In this document: positions 36,999-45,550 of the stretch, in pieces | Numbering within the stretch: the first letter of the stretch is position 1 | Layout of the letters: each line of letters starts with the position of its first letter | Source of the DNA: Sphingobacterium nematocida | Lineage (GTDB): Bacteria > Bacteroidota > Bacteroidia > Sphingobacteriales > Sphingobacteriaceae | DNA length: 64,000 nucleotides | Reading direction: 5' to 3' | Assembly (NCBI RefSeq): GCF_900168125.1 | Contig: NZ_FUZF01000008.1 | Span: 62,001-126,000 of the forward strand | Notes under the pieces: generated by a model | What the model was told of the DNA's origin: nothing | The model's input: only the letters and a program-made list of their open reading frames with translations | Database searches by the model: none | Translations under genes and position numbers: made by a program

Positions 36999-38594
36999 TT
37001 AAACCACTTTCTGCAGTTTTTGTTTTTTCAAATATTTTTTCTTTTTGTAAGTAATATCTTTAAGATTAATATCTAATCCTTTACTCAGTGCATTTTGCTC
37101 GAAGTCTTTGATTACCTCTATTACATCCTTGTCAATAAATTTACTTTTTGTTCCATCAATGACAATAGATTGTACGGTCTTCGGAAGGCCGTAAAGCTGC
37201 TTCTGAATGGCGGCTTTATTTAGAAAAGTAACTTCCTCTGCCAAGGTGATCACAGCTTTTTCGTTGTTCGTTTTATCCGAATCCGAGTCTTTTGAAATAT
37301 TAAAGATGAATGCATTTTGAATATTAGCTCTGAATATGTAAAATGTAGAGACCAAAATTCCAATACCCACTCCTTTTAGTAGATCCGTAGCTACAATAGC
37401 TATTACAGTAACTATAAAGGGGATGAATTGATCTAGCCCTTTGTTGTAAACCTGTTTAAAAAGTGTTGGTTTAGCAAGTTTATATCCTGTATGTAAAAGA
37501 ATAGCTGCTAGACAGGCTAAGGGAATAAGATTAATAATCATAGGGATGGCCAACAAGGCAAGTAACAGCCATATTCCATGAAGTATAGCCGATTGGCGAG
37601 TGCGCCCTCCAGAATTAGCATTGGCCGATGAGCGTACAATCACGGATGTCATAGGTATACCTCCCAACAAGCCAGAGGTCATATTTCCAACACCCTGTGC
37701 AACAAGCTCTCTGTTGGTCGGAGAGTTTCTTTTAAAAGGGTCTAGTTTATCTACGGCCTCGATACTGAGTAGCGTTTCTAAGCTGGCGACTATAGCGATC
37801 GTTACGGCAACCATCCAAACATCGCCGTTGAATATCTGCGTGAAGTCTGGAAATACAAACAAACCTGTAAACTCTTGAAAAGAGGATACCGTGGGAATAG
37901 ATACAAAATGAGTAGCTCCATTCAGAAGCGATAGGGATGTACCTTGGAATGCAAATCCGAGTCCCACTCCGAGGATAACAACAACAAGCGGAGCTGGTAG
38001 TTTATTGAGTCCCTTGAAAGTAGGCCAGTAAATTAATATAGCAAGTGATAACAAACAGATTATAGTAGCACCCCAATTAATAGCGGCAAATACGGTGTCT
38101 GTAAACACAGCTATCCCACCTCCATTTTCCATTTCAAAAGCATGTGCTTCTGTCATACCAAAAGCGAGTGGTAGTTGTTTTAATATGATTGTAATACCAA
38201 TTGCTGTCAACATTCCTAAAATCACTGAGGATGGGAAGAAATTTCCAATCATTCCGGCCTTGATGATTCCTAACATCAACTGCACAACACCAGCTATAAC
38301 AACGGCCAATAAGAAAGTTTCATAAGCCCCTAATTGTTGAATAGCACCATAGACAATTGTAGTCAAGCCCGCTGCTGGGCCACTTACACTTAGTTGAGAT
38401 CCAGAAATAGAAGCTACTACGATACCACCAATCACTCCTGTTAATACCCCAGCAAAGAGAGGTGCTCCTGAAGCCATTGCAATACCGAGACATAACGGTA
38501 AGGCCACCAAGAATACAACAATACTCGCAGGGAAATCATATTTTAAGTCCCTTTTCGATAATTTGAGAAAAGCGGACACACGTGTTCCTAACAT
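36999..38594 (-). CDS. SulP-family anion transporter with STAS domain (probable bicarbonate transporter)
   Basis: 531 aa; about 11 hydrophobic segments in residues 20-420 and a cytoplasmic STAS domain at about 440-520 (VIDGTKSKFIDKDVIEVIKD). SulP signatures are FPASIVVFLVALPLCLGIAM and SGPAAGLTTIV. Members carry sulfate, bicarbonate or other anions; the neighbouring carbonic anhydrase favours bicarbonate, as in cyanobacterial BicA-type systems (inference). Confidence 0.88.
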   Translation of the reverse strand: MLGTRVSAFLKLSKRDLKYDFPASIVVFLVALPLCLGIAMASGAPLFAGVLTGVIGGIVVASISGSQLSVSGPAAGLTTIVYGAIQQLGAYETFLLAVVIAGVVQLMLGIIKAGMIGNFFPSSVILGMLTAIGITIILKQLPLAFGMTEAHAFEMENGGGIAVFTDTVFAAINWGATIICLLSLAILIYWPTFKGLNKLPAPLVVVILGVGLGFAFQGTSLSLLNGATHFVSIPTVSSFQEFTGLFVFPDFTQIFNGDVWMVAVTIAIVASLETLLSIEAVDKLDPFKRNSPTNRELVAQGVGNMTSGLLGGIPMTSVIVRSSANANSGGRTRQSAILHGIWLLLALLAIPMIINLIPLACLAAILLHTGYKLAKPTLFKQVYNKGLDQFIPFIVTVIAIVATDLLKGVGIGILVSTFYIFRANIQNAFIFNISKDSDSDKTNNEKAVITLAEEVTFLNKAAIQKQLYGLPKTVQSIVIDGTKSKFIDKDVIEVIKDFEQNALSKGLDINLKDITYKKKKYLKKQKLQKVV

Positions 38595-38717
38595 AATTTT
38601 TTAAACTAAATTTTAAATTATTTTCGATAAATTCTAAACGTAGAACACATGAAATTTTGATCCTATATCAAAGAGATTCAGAATAACAGTGTTGCTAAAC
38701 GTTTCTTGGTATTGAAT

Positions 38718-39062
38718 TTAACAGTTAGGAGGCGGTGTTGGAACAGAAGGATGGTAGCTGCAGATATCTTTTTCATTGCGCAGATAATTGCGCTGTTTCC
38801 CATTATTTTCAATTGAAGGATTGAATGATAGATAATCTATCGCATCAGGTTTGAAGACCTTAACACCATGTTCGTGTAAATCTTCATTATTGCTATTAGA
38901 TCCTTTTGCAGTGAGTTCGACTTCAAGTTGCATGACAACTTGTAAAATTGTACCCTTGTCTAAAATATCGATAAACATAGGGCTAGCAGAGATCAGCATC
39001 TTCGTAAAGAAGACAAAAAAACAAATCTTGGCAGATATTATTCTTTTTGCTTTATTAAACAT
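38718..39062 (-). CDS. small hypothetical exported or membrane protein
   Basis: 114 aa from the ATG at 39062 (MFNKAKRIISAKICFFVFF). Residues 8-25 are hydrophobic and could be a signal anchor. The C-terminus is polar and ends with a Pro/Cys tail (VPTPPPNC). I do not recognise the family. A longer frame reaches back to 39155 but that part is AT-rich and unlike coding sequence. It lies upstream of the SulP gene on the same strand. Confidence 0.5.
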   Translation of the reverse strand: MFNKAKRIISAKICFFVFFTKMLISASPMFIDILDKGTILQVVMQLEVELTAKGSNSNNEDLHEHGVKVFKPDAIDYLSFNPSIENNGKQRNYLRNEKDICSYHPSVPTPPPNC

Positions 39063-39281
39063 GTCTATGTTCTCTTTCAATTTCACTTTGACAAAAATAG
39101 AATAAAAATTTGCAAACACATTGTTCCTTGAAATTTTATTATAAAAAAAATACAAAACTTGTTAATAATAGCCGTTTTGTTAACATTGTGGTAATTCGGA
39201 AGGTTTTGAAATGTATTTTTATTCAATTTATTGATCGATTATTTATAAATTCGATAGTACAAATTCAAATTTGTTGACAAC

Positions 39282-40829
39282 ATGAAACAACAGTTTATAG
39301 ATAAAATCGTATCCTCTTATAATCCTAAAGGGGCTTTTATCCAATTGGGATCTGGCATATTAGATGGAGAGATCGTAACCGATGCTAAGGTGAATCTGGC
39401 GTTGAAGATGATGAATCGTCATGGTCTGATAGCGGGGGCTACAGGTACAGGTAAGACGCGGACACTGCAATTGATGGCAGAGCAACTTTCTGATGCAGGA
39501 GTTCCTGTTTTTATGTTGGATGTAAAAGGGGACCTTTCAGGCTTATCAGAAGCAGGAAAGACCAATGACGCTTTGATGGAGCGGGGTGCGGCTGTGGGGA
39601 TACCTTTTGAACCAGCGGAGTTTCCAGTCGAGTTGTTCTCGTTGAGTGGCAAGCTGGGGGCACCAATGCGCGTCACTGTCGAGGATTTTGGTCCAGTACT
39701 TTTGTCTCGAATTTTGGATTTAAATGATACACAGTCGGGGGTGTTGAGTGCTATTTTTAAATATGCAGAAGATACACAACTGCCAGTCGTAGACTTTACG
39801 GACTTAAAGCGCCTGCTGAGCTATCTTTCTGATGGGCCGGGTGCAGATGAAATTAAGGAGGATTATGGGCGCATCAGTACAGCTAGCTCAGGTGCTATAT
39901 TGCGAAAAATAGTAGCCATAGAGCAACAGGGGGTATCGCATATTTTTGGAGAAAAGGAGTTTGATATTAATGATCTATTTGGTAAAGTCGATGGAAAAGG
40001 TGTTATTTCACTTTTGAATATTTCTGATATTCAAGACCAACCCCAACTTTTCTCTACATTTTTATTAAGCTTATTGGCGCAATTGTTTAAGAAATTGCCC
40101 GAAGTTGGGGATTTGGATAAACCCAAGTTAGTTTTCTTTTTTGATGAAGCCCATTTGTTGTTTAATGGCGCGTCAAAGGCATTCTTAACACAAATCGAAC
40201 AAATTGTTCGTTTGATACGCTCAAAGGGCGTTGGGGTATTCTTTTGTACTCAGGCAGCAACGGATATTCCAGAGAGTGTTTTAGGCCAATTGGGTAATCG
40301 CATACAACATGCACTAAGAGCATTTACACCGAATGATGCTGAGAATTTACGTAAGACGGTAAAGACTTATCCAACTTCGGAGTTCTATCAGATAGACAAA
40401 GTGTTGACATCCTTAGGTACTGGACAAGCGTTGGTCACGGTACTCAATGATAAAGGAATTCCTACTGAAGTTGTGGCAACTCACTTGGTGCCGGCAAGGG
40501 CCGTTATGGGGCCATGCGCAGCAACGCATTACGAGGAGCTGGTCAGGGCGTCGTCCTTTTTTGCAAAATATCAGGAACGCATAGAAAGACGTACGGCCTC
40601 TGAGGTATTAGAGGAGCGGTTATTGACCGCCAATCGTGCCAAGGAGGAGGAGCAGGCCCGTCAACAAGCACAGAAGGAGGCTACTAGGTCCACCACGACA
40701 AGTTCTAGAAGACAAACACCTCTTGAAGCAGCACAGACTCAAGCGAGTCGTACGTTGGCAAGGGAAGGAGTTAAGTTGATCGGGAAGTTGGCATCTGGTT
40801 TGCTAAATGCCTTCTTTAAAAGGAAGTAA
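39282..40829 (+). CDS. HerA-like ATPase, DUF853 (YjgR) family
   Basis: 515-aa P-loop ATPase of the FtsK/HerA group. Walker A is GATGTGKT at residues 52-59 and Walker B is LVFFFDEAHLLF at about 282-293; an Arg-finger-like stretch RIQHALRAFTP follows. The C-terminus has a charged Glu/Arg/Gln coiled coil (EERLLTANRAKEEEQARQQ, about 445-470). DNA translocation or helicase activity is assumed from the family; the cellular role of DUF853 proteins is not settled. Single gene. Confidence 0.88.
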   Translation: MKQQFIDKIVSSYNPKGAFIQLGSGILDGEIVTDAKVNLALKMMNRHGLIAGATGTGKTRTLQLMAEQLSDAGVPVFMLDVKGDLSGLSEAGKTNDALMERGAAVGIPFEPAEFPVELFSLSGKLGAPMRVTVEDFGPVLLSRILDLNDTQSGVLSAIFKYAEDTQLPVVDFTDLKRLLSYLSDGPGADEIKEDYGRISTASSGAILRKIVAIEQQGVSHIFGEKEFDINDLFGKVDGKGVISLLNISDIQDQPQLFSTFLLSLLAQLFKKLPEVGDLDKPKLVFFFDEAHLLFNGASKAFLTQIEQIVRLIRSKGVGVFFCTQAATDIPESVLGQLGNRIQHALRAFTPNDAENLRKTVKTYPTSEFYQIDKVLTSLGTGQALVTVLNDKGIPTEVVATHLVPARAVMGPCAATHYEELVRASSFFAKYQERIERRTASEVLEERLLTANRAKEEEQARQQAQKEATRSTTTSSRRQTPLEAAQTQASRTLAREGVKLIGKLASGLLNAFFKRK

Positions 40830-40869
40830 TACAATTTCTTTTTAGAGAAAGTTCCAAATGGTTTGGGAG

Positions 40870-40927
40870 CTACATAAATTCATTTATATGAGACAATTAT
40901 ATTGCACATAAAAGTGAATTTATGTAG
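40870..40927. repeat. inverted repeat upstream of the nucleotidyltransferase gene
   Basis: Arms CTACATAAATTCA and TGAATTTATGTAG (13 bp, perfect) are separated by about 32 nt and end 42 nt before the gene. Could be an operator or an RNA hairpin; it has no T tail. Confidence 0.55.
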
Positions 40928-40969
40928 GTTTGTGGCAATTTAAAAAAAGCAATTACTATATTACATATT

Positions 40970-41884
40970 ATGGGAAAACCTACTTTGTTAGTTTTAGCAG
41001 CTGGTATGGCTAGTCGTTATGGATCGTTGAAACAGGTGGATAGTTTTGGCCCTCATGGTGAGACTATTATCGATTATTCTATATATGACGCTATACACGC
41101 TGGATTTGGAAAAGTAATCTTTATTATCCGTAAGGAGTTTGAAGATATCATGCGGGAGAAATTTGACGCTAAGTTTAAAGGGCTGATTGATGTCGATTAT
41201 GCTTTCCAGGATTTTGATCTGACAAAATTTGGTGTTGATCGAGTTATCGAGCGCACAAAGCCATGGGGTACAGCACACGCTGTGCTTAGTGCAAAGGACC
41301 TTATCAACGAGCCTTTTTGTGTAATTAACGCAGACGATTTTTATGGTACAGATGCCTTTGTAAAGATGGCAGACTTCCTGAACAATGAAGTGTCTGATAC
41401 TCATATGTCGTTGATGGGGTTTGAAGTTGGGAATACGATGTCTGATTATGGTTATGTTTCTAGAGGAGTGTGTGAAGTGTCTGCAGAAGGAAATATGGAC
41501 AGCGTCACCGAACGTACAAATATATATTATAAGGCGGATGCTGATGGAAATAAGAAAATCGTATACGAAGAAGGCGGGGTCGAAACAGAACTAGCTCCTG
41601 ATACGCGAGTGTCTATGAATTTTTGGGGATTTACGCCTAAAGTGTTTGAAGTAGCGTTATCTATGTTTCCTAAATTTGTAGACGAGAATGCCGAGAATCT
41701 AAAGGCTGAATTTTTCATTCCATCTGTGCCGGATTATATGGTGAGACATGGTATAGCAGACTTTAAGGTAATTCCAACATCGTCCAAATGGTTTGGAGTT
41801 ACTTATTCAGAAGATAAACCTATTGTTCAGGAGAGTATTTCTAAACTTATCGCTGCTGGAGCTTATCCAGAAAAACTTTTTTAG
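40970..41884 (+). CDS. nucleotidyltransferase family protein (sugar-1-phosphate NTP transferase-like)
   Basis: 304 aa. The N-terminal LLVLAAGMASRYGSLKQVD is the nucleotide-binding loop of sugar-phosphate nucleotidyltransferases (L-A-A-G-x-x-x-R), and FCVINADDFYGTDAF at about residue 118 carries the metal-binding Asp pair. Unlike GlmU or RmlA it has no hexapeptide-repeat domain. Which sugar it activates cannot be told. It stands alone with its own terminator. Confidence 0.82.
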   Translation: MGKPTLLVLAAGMASRYGSLKQVDSFGPHGETIIDYSIYDAIHAGFGKVIFIIRKEFEDIMREKFDAKFKGLIDVDYAFQDFDLTKFGVDRVIERTKPWGTAHAVLSAKDLINEPFCVINADDFYGTDAFVKMADFLNNEVSDTHMSLMGFEVGNTMSDYGYVSRGVCEVSAEGNMDSVTERTNIYYKADADGNKKIVYEEGGVETELAPDTRVSMNFWGFTPKVFEVALSMFPKFVDENAENLKAEFFIPSVPDYMVRHGIADFKVIPTSSKWFGVTYSEDKPIVQESISKLIAAGAYPEKLF

Positions 41885-41907
41885 GAAACGGTTATTTGAT
41901 TCTTACT

Positions 41908-41939
41908 AAAGGGGCTATCTTTTTCAGATAGCCTTTTTT
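41908..41939 (+). terminator. terminator after the nucleotidyltransferase gene
   Basis: Stem GGCTATCT / AGATAGCC with a 5-nt T-rich loop, A-run before and TTTTTT after. Confidence 0.85.
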
Positions 41940-42032
41940 ATGTCGTGTAGGTGTGCAGTGTTAAATTGTATATCACTTTTTTCTTTTAAATTGCTTATAT
42001 TTAGGTTAGTATCAGGATTTAAAAATAGAAAC

Positions 42033-42482
42033 ATGATGTCATTAAAAGAAACTATTAAGAATCGAATTTTAGAGAATGAGCGAGCGGATTTGGAAGCTTT
42101 GAAGGGGATGCATGCAATTTATGCAGGGGCGACAGACCTGGATGAAGAATCATCCTTGGGATATGAAGACTTTGCCAAGCAGGATGAAAGTAGAGAATCA
42201 GCAAGAAGTTTGGAGGCTCGTATCGCTCGCGCAGAGGGTATTTTGAATGCTTTTTTACAAGTTGATTTTGGTGCAAAATCTAAAGTTGAGCCAGGGGCTT
42301 TGGTGATCACGGATTCGTTGAGCTTTCTGATTGGAATTGCATCAGCTACGTTTGAACATGAAGGGAAAAGTTATATTGGTCTAAATGTAGATGCTCCTAT
42401 ATACACTGCTTTGGAAGGAGCTACGGCGGGAGATGAAGTTATGTTTAACGAAAAGAAATACAAAATACAACAGATCTCCTAG
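42033..42482 (+). CDS. GreA/GreB-like protein (coiled coil plus FKBP-type C-terminal domain)
   Basis: 149 aa. Residues about 1-75 form a charged helical hairpin (LKETIKNRILENERADLEAL; RSLEARIARAEGILNAFL), and the C-terminal half, VEPGALVITDSLSFLIGIAS to DEVMFNEKKYKIQQI, resembles the GreA/GreB C-terminal fold. True GreA has a tighter acidic tip (D-x-x-E), not obvious here, so it may bind RNA polymerase without cleavage activity. The ATG at 42033 or 42036 is the start; an upstream frame from 41940 begins inside the preceding terminator and is unlikely. Confidence 0.6.
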   Translation: MMSLKETIKNRILENERADLEALKGMHAIYAGATDLDEESSLGYEDFAKQDESRESARSLEARIARAEGILNAFLQVDFGAKSKVEPGALVITDSLSFLIGIASATFEHEGKSYIGLNVDAPIYTALEGATAGDEVMFNEKKYKIQQIS

Positions 42483-42520
42483 AAGATTTTTGTTTAAGGT
42501 GCATCCAAATTAAGTCAAAA

Positions 42521-42554
42521 TAAAAAGAGGGACGATCGTCCCTCTTTTTATTTT
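42521..42554. terminator. bidirectional terminator between the GreA-like gene and dnaK
   Basis: Perfect palindrome AAAAAGAGGGACGATCG / TCCCTCTTTTT without a real loop beyond GATC. Confidence 0.9.
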
Positions 42555-42571
42555 GGTTATTTATGTTTTAT

Positions 42572-44476
42572 TTACTTAACCTCTTCAAAGTCGACGTCTT
42601 GTACATCGTCAGCGCCGCCTTGGTTTGCTCCAGCTTGACCAGCTTGATCACCCTGAGGCTGACCACCTTGTTGAGATGCCGCATACATCTCTTCAGATGC
42701 CGCATTCCATGCATTTTGAAGTTCGGCAGAAGCTGTGTCGATATCTGCAAAATTACGAGCCTCGTAGGCTGCTTTTAATTTTTCTAAACCAGCTTCGATA
42801 GGAGCTTTTTTCTCTGCTGATATTTTGTCTCCATATTCTTTCAGTTGTTTCTCGGTAGAAAATACTAAAGCGTCGGCAGCATTGATTTTATCAGCTTCTT
42901 CTTTCAATTGTTTATCCGCTTCTGCGTTAGCTTCTGCTTCTTGCTTCATCTTTTGGATTTCTTCGTCCGAAAGACCTGAAGATGCTTCAATACGGATATT
43001 TTGTTCTTTTCCTGTAGCTTTATCTTTAGCTGATACTTTGATGATACCATTTGCATCGATGTCAAATATAACTTCGATTTGAGGGATACCACGAGGAGCT
43101 GCAGGAATGTCTGCCAATTGGAAACGTCCTAATGTACGGTTTTGTGATGCCATCGGACGCTCACCTTGTAATACGTGAATTTCCACAGAAGGTTGGTTGT
43201 CAGATGCTGTAGAGAATACTTCTGATTTCTTTGTAGGAATAGTTGTATTCGCTTCGATCAATTTTGTCATTACGCCACCCATTGTCTCGATACCTAGAGA
43301 TAGTGGAGTAACGTCCAATAATAAAACGTCTTTTACTTCACCTGTCAATACACCACCTTGAATTGCAGCACCTAAAGCTACCACTTCATCAGGGTTTACA
43401 CCTTTAGAAGGCTCTTTTCCGAAGAAGTCTTTAACAGCATCAACAATTGCAGGGATACGAGTAGAACCACCTACTAAGATGATCTCGTCGATGTCGGATG
43501 TGCTGTATCCAGCGTTTTTCAACGCTGTGCGACAAGGTTCAATCGTACGTTTCACTAAGTCTGCTACTAAACTTTCAAATTTAGCACGTGATAATGTACG
43601 CACTAAGTGTTTAGGACCAGTTGCATCAGCTGTAATGTATGGTAAGTTTATCTCTGTAGAAGAAGTGCTTGAAAGCTCTATTTTAGCTTTTTCTGCTGCT
43701 TCTTTCAAACGCTGTAAAGCCATAGCATCTTTTTTCAAATCGAAGCCGTTGTTTTCTGCTTTAAACTCGTCGTTCAACCAGTTGATGATTGCGTTATCAA
43801 AGTCATCTCCACCTAAGTGTGTATCACCATCTGTAGATTTTACTTCGAATACACCGTCTCCTAGTTCAAGCACAGAAACGTCATGTGTACCACCACCACA
43901 GTCGAACACGATAATTTTCATATCCTTGTTCGCTTTGTCTAGGCCGTATGCTAAAGCAGCTGCCGTAGGTTCGTTGATGATACGTTCTACTTTTAAACCA
44001 GCGATTTCACCTGCTTCTTTTGTAGCTTGACGCTGTGCATCGTTAAAATAAGCAGGAACAGTAATTACTGCGCGGCTTACTTCTTGACCTAAATAATCTT
44101 CAGCCGTTTTCTTCATCTTTTGAAGAATCATAGCAGAAATTTCTTGAGGAGTGTATTTACGGTCATCTATCTCCACACGTGGGGTATTGTTATCCCCTTT
44201 TACAACCTTGTAAGGCACGTGAGACAGCTCTTTAGAAGCTTCATCAAAAGAAGTTCCCATAAAGCGTTTGATAGAATAAATTGTTTTATGTGGGTTTGTG
44301 ATAGCTTGACGTTTCGCAGGATCTCCTACCTTGCGTTCTCCTCCATCTACAAATGCTACAATAGAAGGTGTAGTACGTTTACCTTCATTGTTTGCAATGA
44401 TTACGGGCTCATTACCTTCCATTACGGCAACACATGAGTTCGTAGTTCCTAAGTCGATTCCTATAATTTTAGACAT
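42572..44476 (-). CDS. dnaK: chaperone protein DnaK (Hsp70)
   Basis: 634-aa Hsp70 chaperone; ATP-driven binding and release of unfolded proteins with DnaJ and GrpE. N-terminal [18 protein letters not shown], the phosphate loop [18 protein letters not shown], linker [19 protein letters not shown], substrate domain and a Gly/Gln-rich tail ([18 protein letters not shown]) ending in EEVK. The usual TFDVS motif reads THDVS here. Neither dnaJ nor grpE is nearby. A sigma-54-like promoter lies upstream. Confidence 0.97.
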   Translation of the reverse strand: MSKIIGIDLGTTNSCVAVMEGNEPVIIANNEGKRTTPSIVAFVDGGERKVGDPAKRQAITNPHKTIYSIKRFMGTSFDEASKELSHVPYKVVKGDNNTPRVEIDDRKYTPQEISAMILQKMKKTAEDYLGQEVSRAVITVPAYFNDAQRQATKEAGEIAGLKVERIINEPTAAALAYGLDKANKDMKIIVFDCGGGTHDVSVLELGDGVFEVKSTDGDTHLGGDDFDNAIINWLNDEFKAENNGFDLKKDAMALQRLKEAAEKAKIELSSTSSTEINLPYITADATGPKHLVRTLSRAKFESLVADLVKRTIEPCRTALKNAGYSTSDIDEIILVGGSTRIPAIVDAVKDFFGKEPSKGVNPDEVVALGAAIQGGVLTGEVKDVLLLDVTPLSLGIETMGGVMTKLIEANTTIPTKKSEVFSTASDNQPSVEIHVLQGERPMASQNRTLGRFQLADIPAAPRGIPQIEVIFDIDANGIIKVSAKDKATGKEQNIRIEASSGLSDEEIQKMKQEAEANAEADKQLKEEADKINAADALVFSTEKQLKEYGDKISAEKKAPIEAGLEKLKAAYEARNFADIDTASAELQNAWNAASEEMYAASQQGGQPQGDQAGQAGANQGGADDVQDVDFEEVK

Positions 44477-44522
44477 ATCTTATGTAATTGTTTTACGAAT
44501 TATTGTTTTTTGTATGTTATAC

Positions 44523-44539
44523 AACAACCCTTATGCCAA
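44523..44539 (-). promoter_or_regulatory. sigma-54-like (-24/-12) promoter of dnaK
   Basis: On the minus strand the site reads TTGGCATAAGGGTTGTT. It fits the sigma-54 consensus TTGGCACGNNNNTTGCT at nearly all fixed positions (changes: C7 to T, G8 to A, C16 to T) and has the right spacing. A start site about 12 nt downstream leaves a leader of about 37 nt. No TAnnTTTG box is seen in this spacer, and no CIRCE repeat. Confidence 0.55.
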
Positions 44540-44593
44540 CAAAATGTTTGCCTAAAAAAAAGAAAAAACTGCATCAAATTGTCTGTAATATGA

Positions 44594-44605
44594 CACAGTA
44601 CTGTG
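44594..44605. promoter_or_regulatory. palindrome upstream of the dnaK promoter
   Basis: CACAGTACTGTG is a perfect 12-bp palindrome, flanked by near-matching TGA/ACA. It lies about 55 nt upstream of the -24 element, where an enhancer-binding activator could sit. Confidence 0.4.
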
Positions 44606-44619
44606 ACAAAATGTCTTTT

Positions 44620-45537
44620 TTAATAGATTAATTGTTCCAAAATATTCTTTTTTGCCGAACCACTGTCACGTCCTCGTTGAAAGAATCTGCCAACAGCATT
44701 GGAGAATTCATCTAACGTCATAGGCTTAGATTTTTTATCCTTCCAGTCTGTGGGTACGAGTTCATTGTGATAAGCAACATTTGTCGCCCAGTACTGAATA
44801 TGCATTTCAGGTATTGCCAGTCCAAGTATCATACCGGGGAGACCATGACTCAACGCAGGCCCTCCGGATACAGGAATCTGGTCGGTGTAGAAAGCGACGA
44901 GGTACAACGAGTCTGGTGTAGCACCATTTACCCTGCGGCATTCAAAACCCGCAATATTTCGATACTCATCGGTGAAGCGCCAAGTTACTTTGGAAAGCGA
45001 ATCTTTTAGGATATACTTGTCATCTAGTTCAATCTGTACCTCTGCGGTGTTTGACTTTAAGTTTTGGTATAGGACTTTGGCGCTATTTCGCCGGGAAGCG
45101 CCACCTCCTCTCATAACGACGGCTCCGCCACCACCCTGGACGCTGATGGCCCCCATCGCACCGCCTCTGTTTCCTCTACCTCCTCCAATATTGCCACGTT
45201 GACCCCGACTGCTATTTTTATCTTCATCTTCTTCGATAGGAGCTAAAAGACTACCATTTTCATCAAATTGCATAGTCATTTTTTCGGTTCTTGAATCAGG
45301 CATACTGTTTATATCTCCGCCCCAAAAGTGCATCCCGCCCATGCGCCCAGGAGAAGCCTGTTCAAATTTTTTCATCATCTCGCGTGTTTGAGCACGTGTA
45401 TAGGTTACTTTATCGAAGGATATTGTTCCTCGTGTTCCGAAATAAGCATATTGTGCACTCGCAAGTTTGCTCACTAAAAGTATACACGCTAGTGCTATTA
45501 GTTTGCTCATCTTGGATATAATTTTTTTCGTATTCAT
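44620..45537 (-). CDS. GLPGLI family protein
   Basis: 305 aa, exported (signal ends at LASAQ, about residue 29). The defining motif appears as GLPGMILGL at about 245. The middle has a low-complexity Gly/Arg/Asp part (RGQRGNIGGGRGNRGGAMG). GLPGLI proteins are common in Bacteroidota and typically sit beside a TonB-receptor-like protein, as here; their function is not known. The ATG at 45537 avoids overlap with the upstream gene and gives a standard signal peptide. Confidence 0.85.
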   Translation of the reverse strand: MNTKKIISKMSKLIALACILLVSKLASAQYAYFGTRGTISFDKVTYTRAQTREMMKKFEQASPGRMGGMHFWGGDINSMPDSRTEKMTMQFDENGSLLAPIEEDEDKNSSRGQRGNIGGGRGNRGGAMGAISVQGGGGAVVMRGGGASRRNSAKVLYQNLKSNTAEVQIELDDKYILKDSLSKVTWRFTDEYRNIAGFECRRVNGATPDSLYLVAFYTDQIPVSGGPALSHGLPGMILGLAIPEMHIQYWATNVAYHNELVPTDWKDKKSKPMTLDEFSNAVGRFFQRGRDSGSAKKNILEQLIY

Positions 45538-45550
45538 TGTTATTTGACAA

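Noticed and set aside
42825..44437. Long open frames opposite dnaK
   Set aside because: They are antisense shadows of a highly biased housekeeping gene, with no start context or family likeness.
44477..44619. CIRCE element upstream of dnaK
   Set aside because: No TTAGCACTC-N9-GAGTGCTAA-like repeat is present; only the CACAGTACTGTG palindrome.
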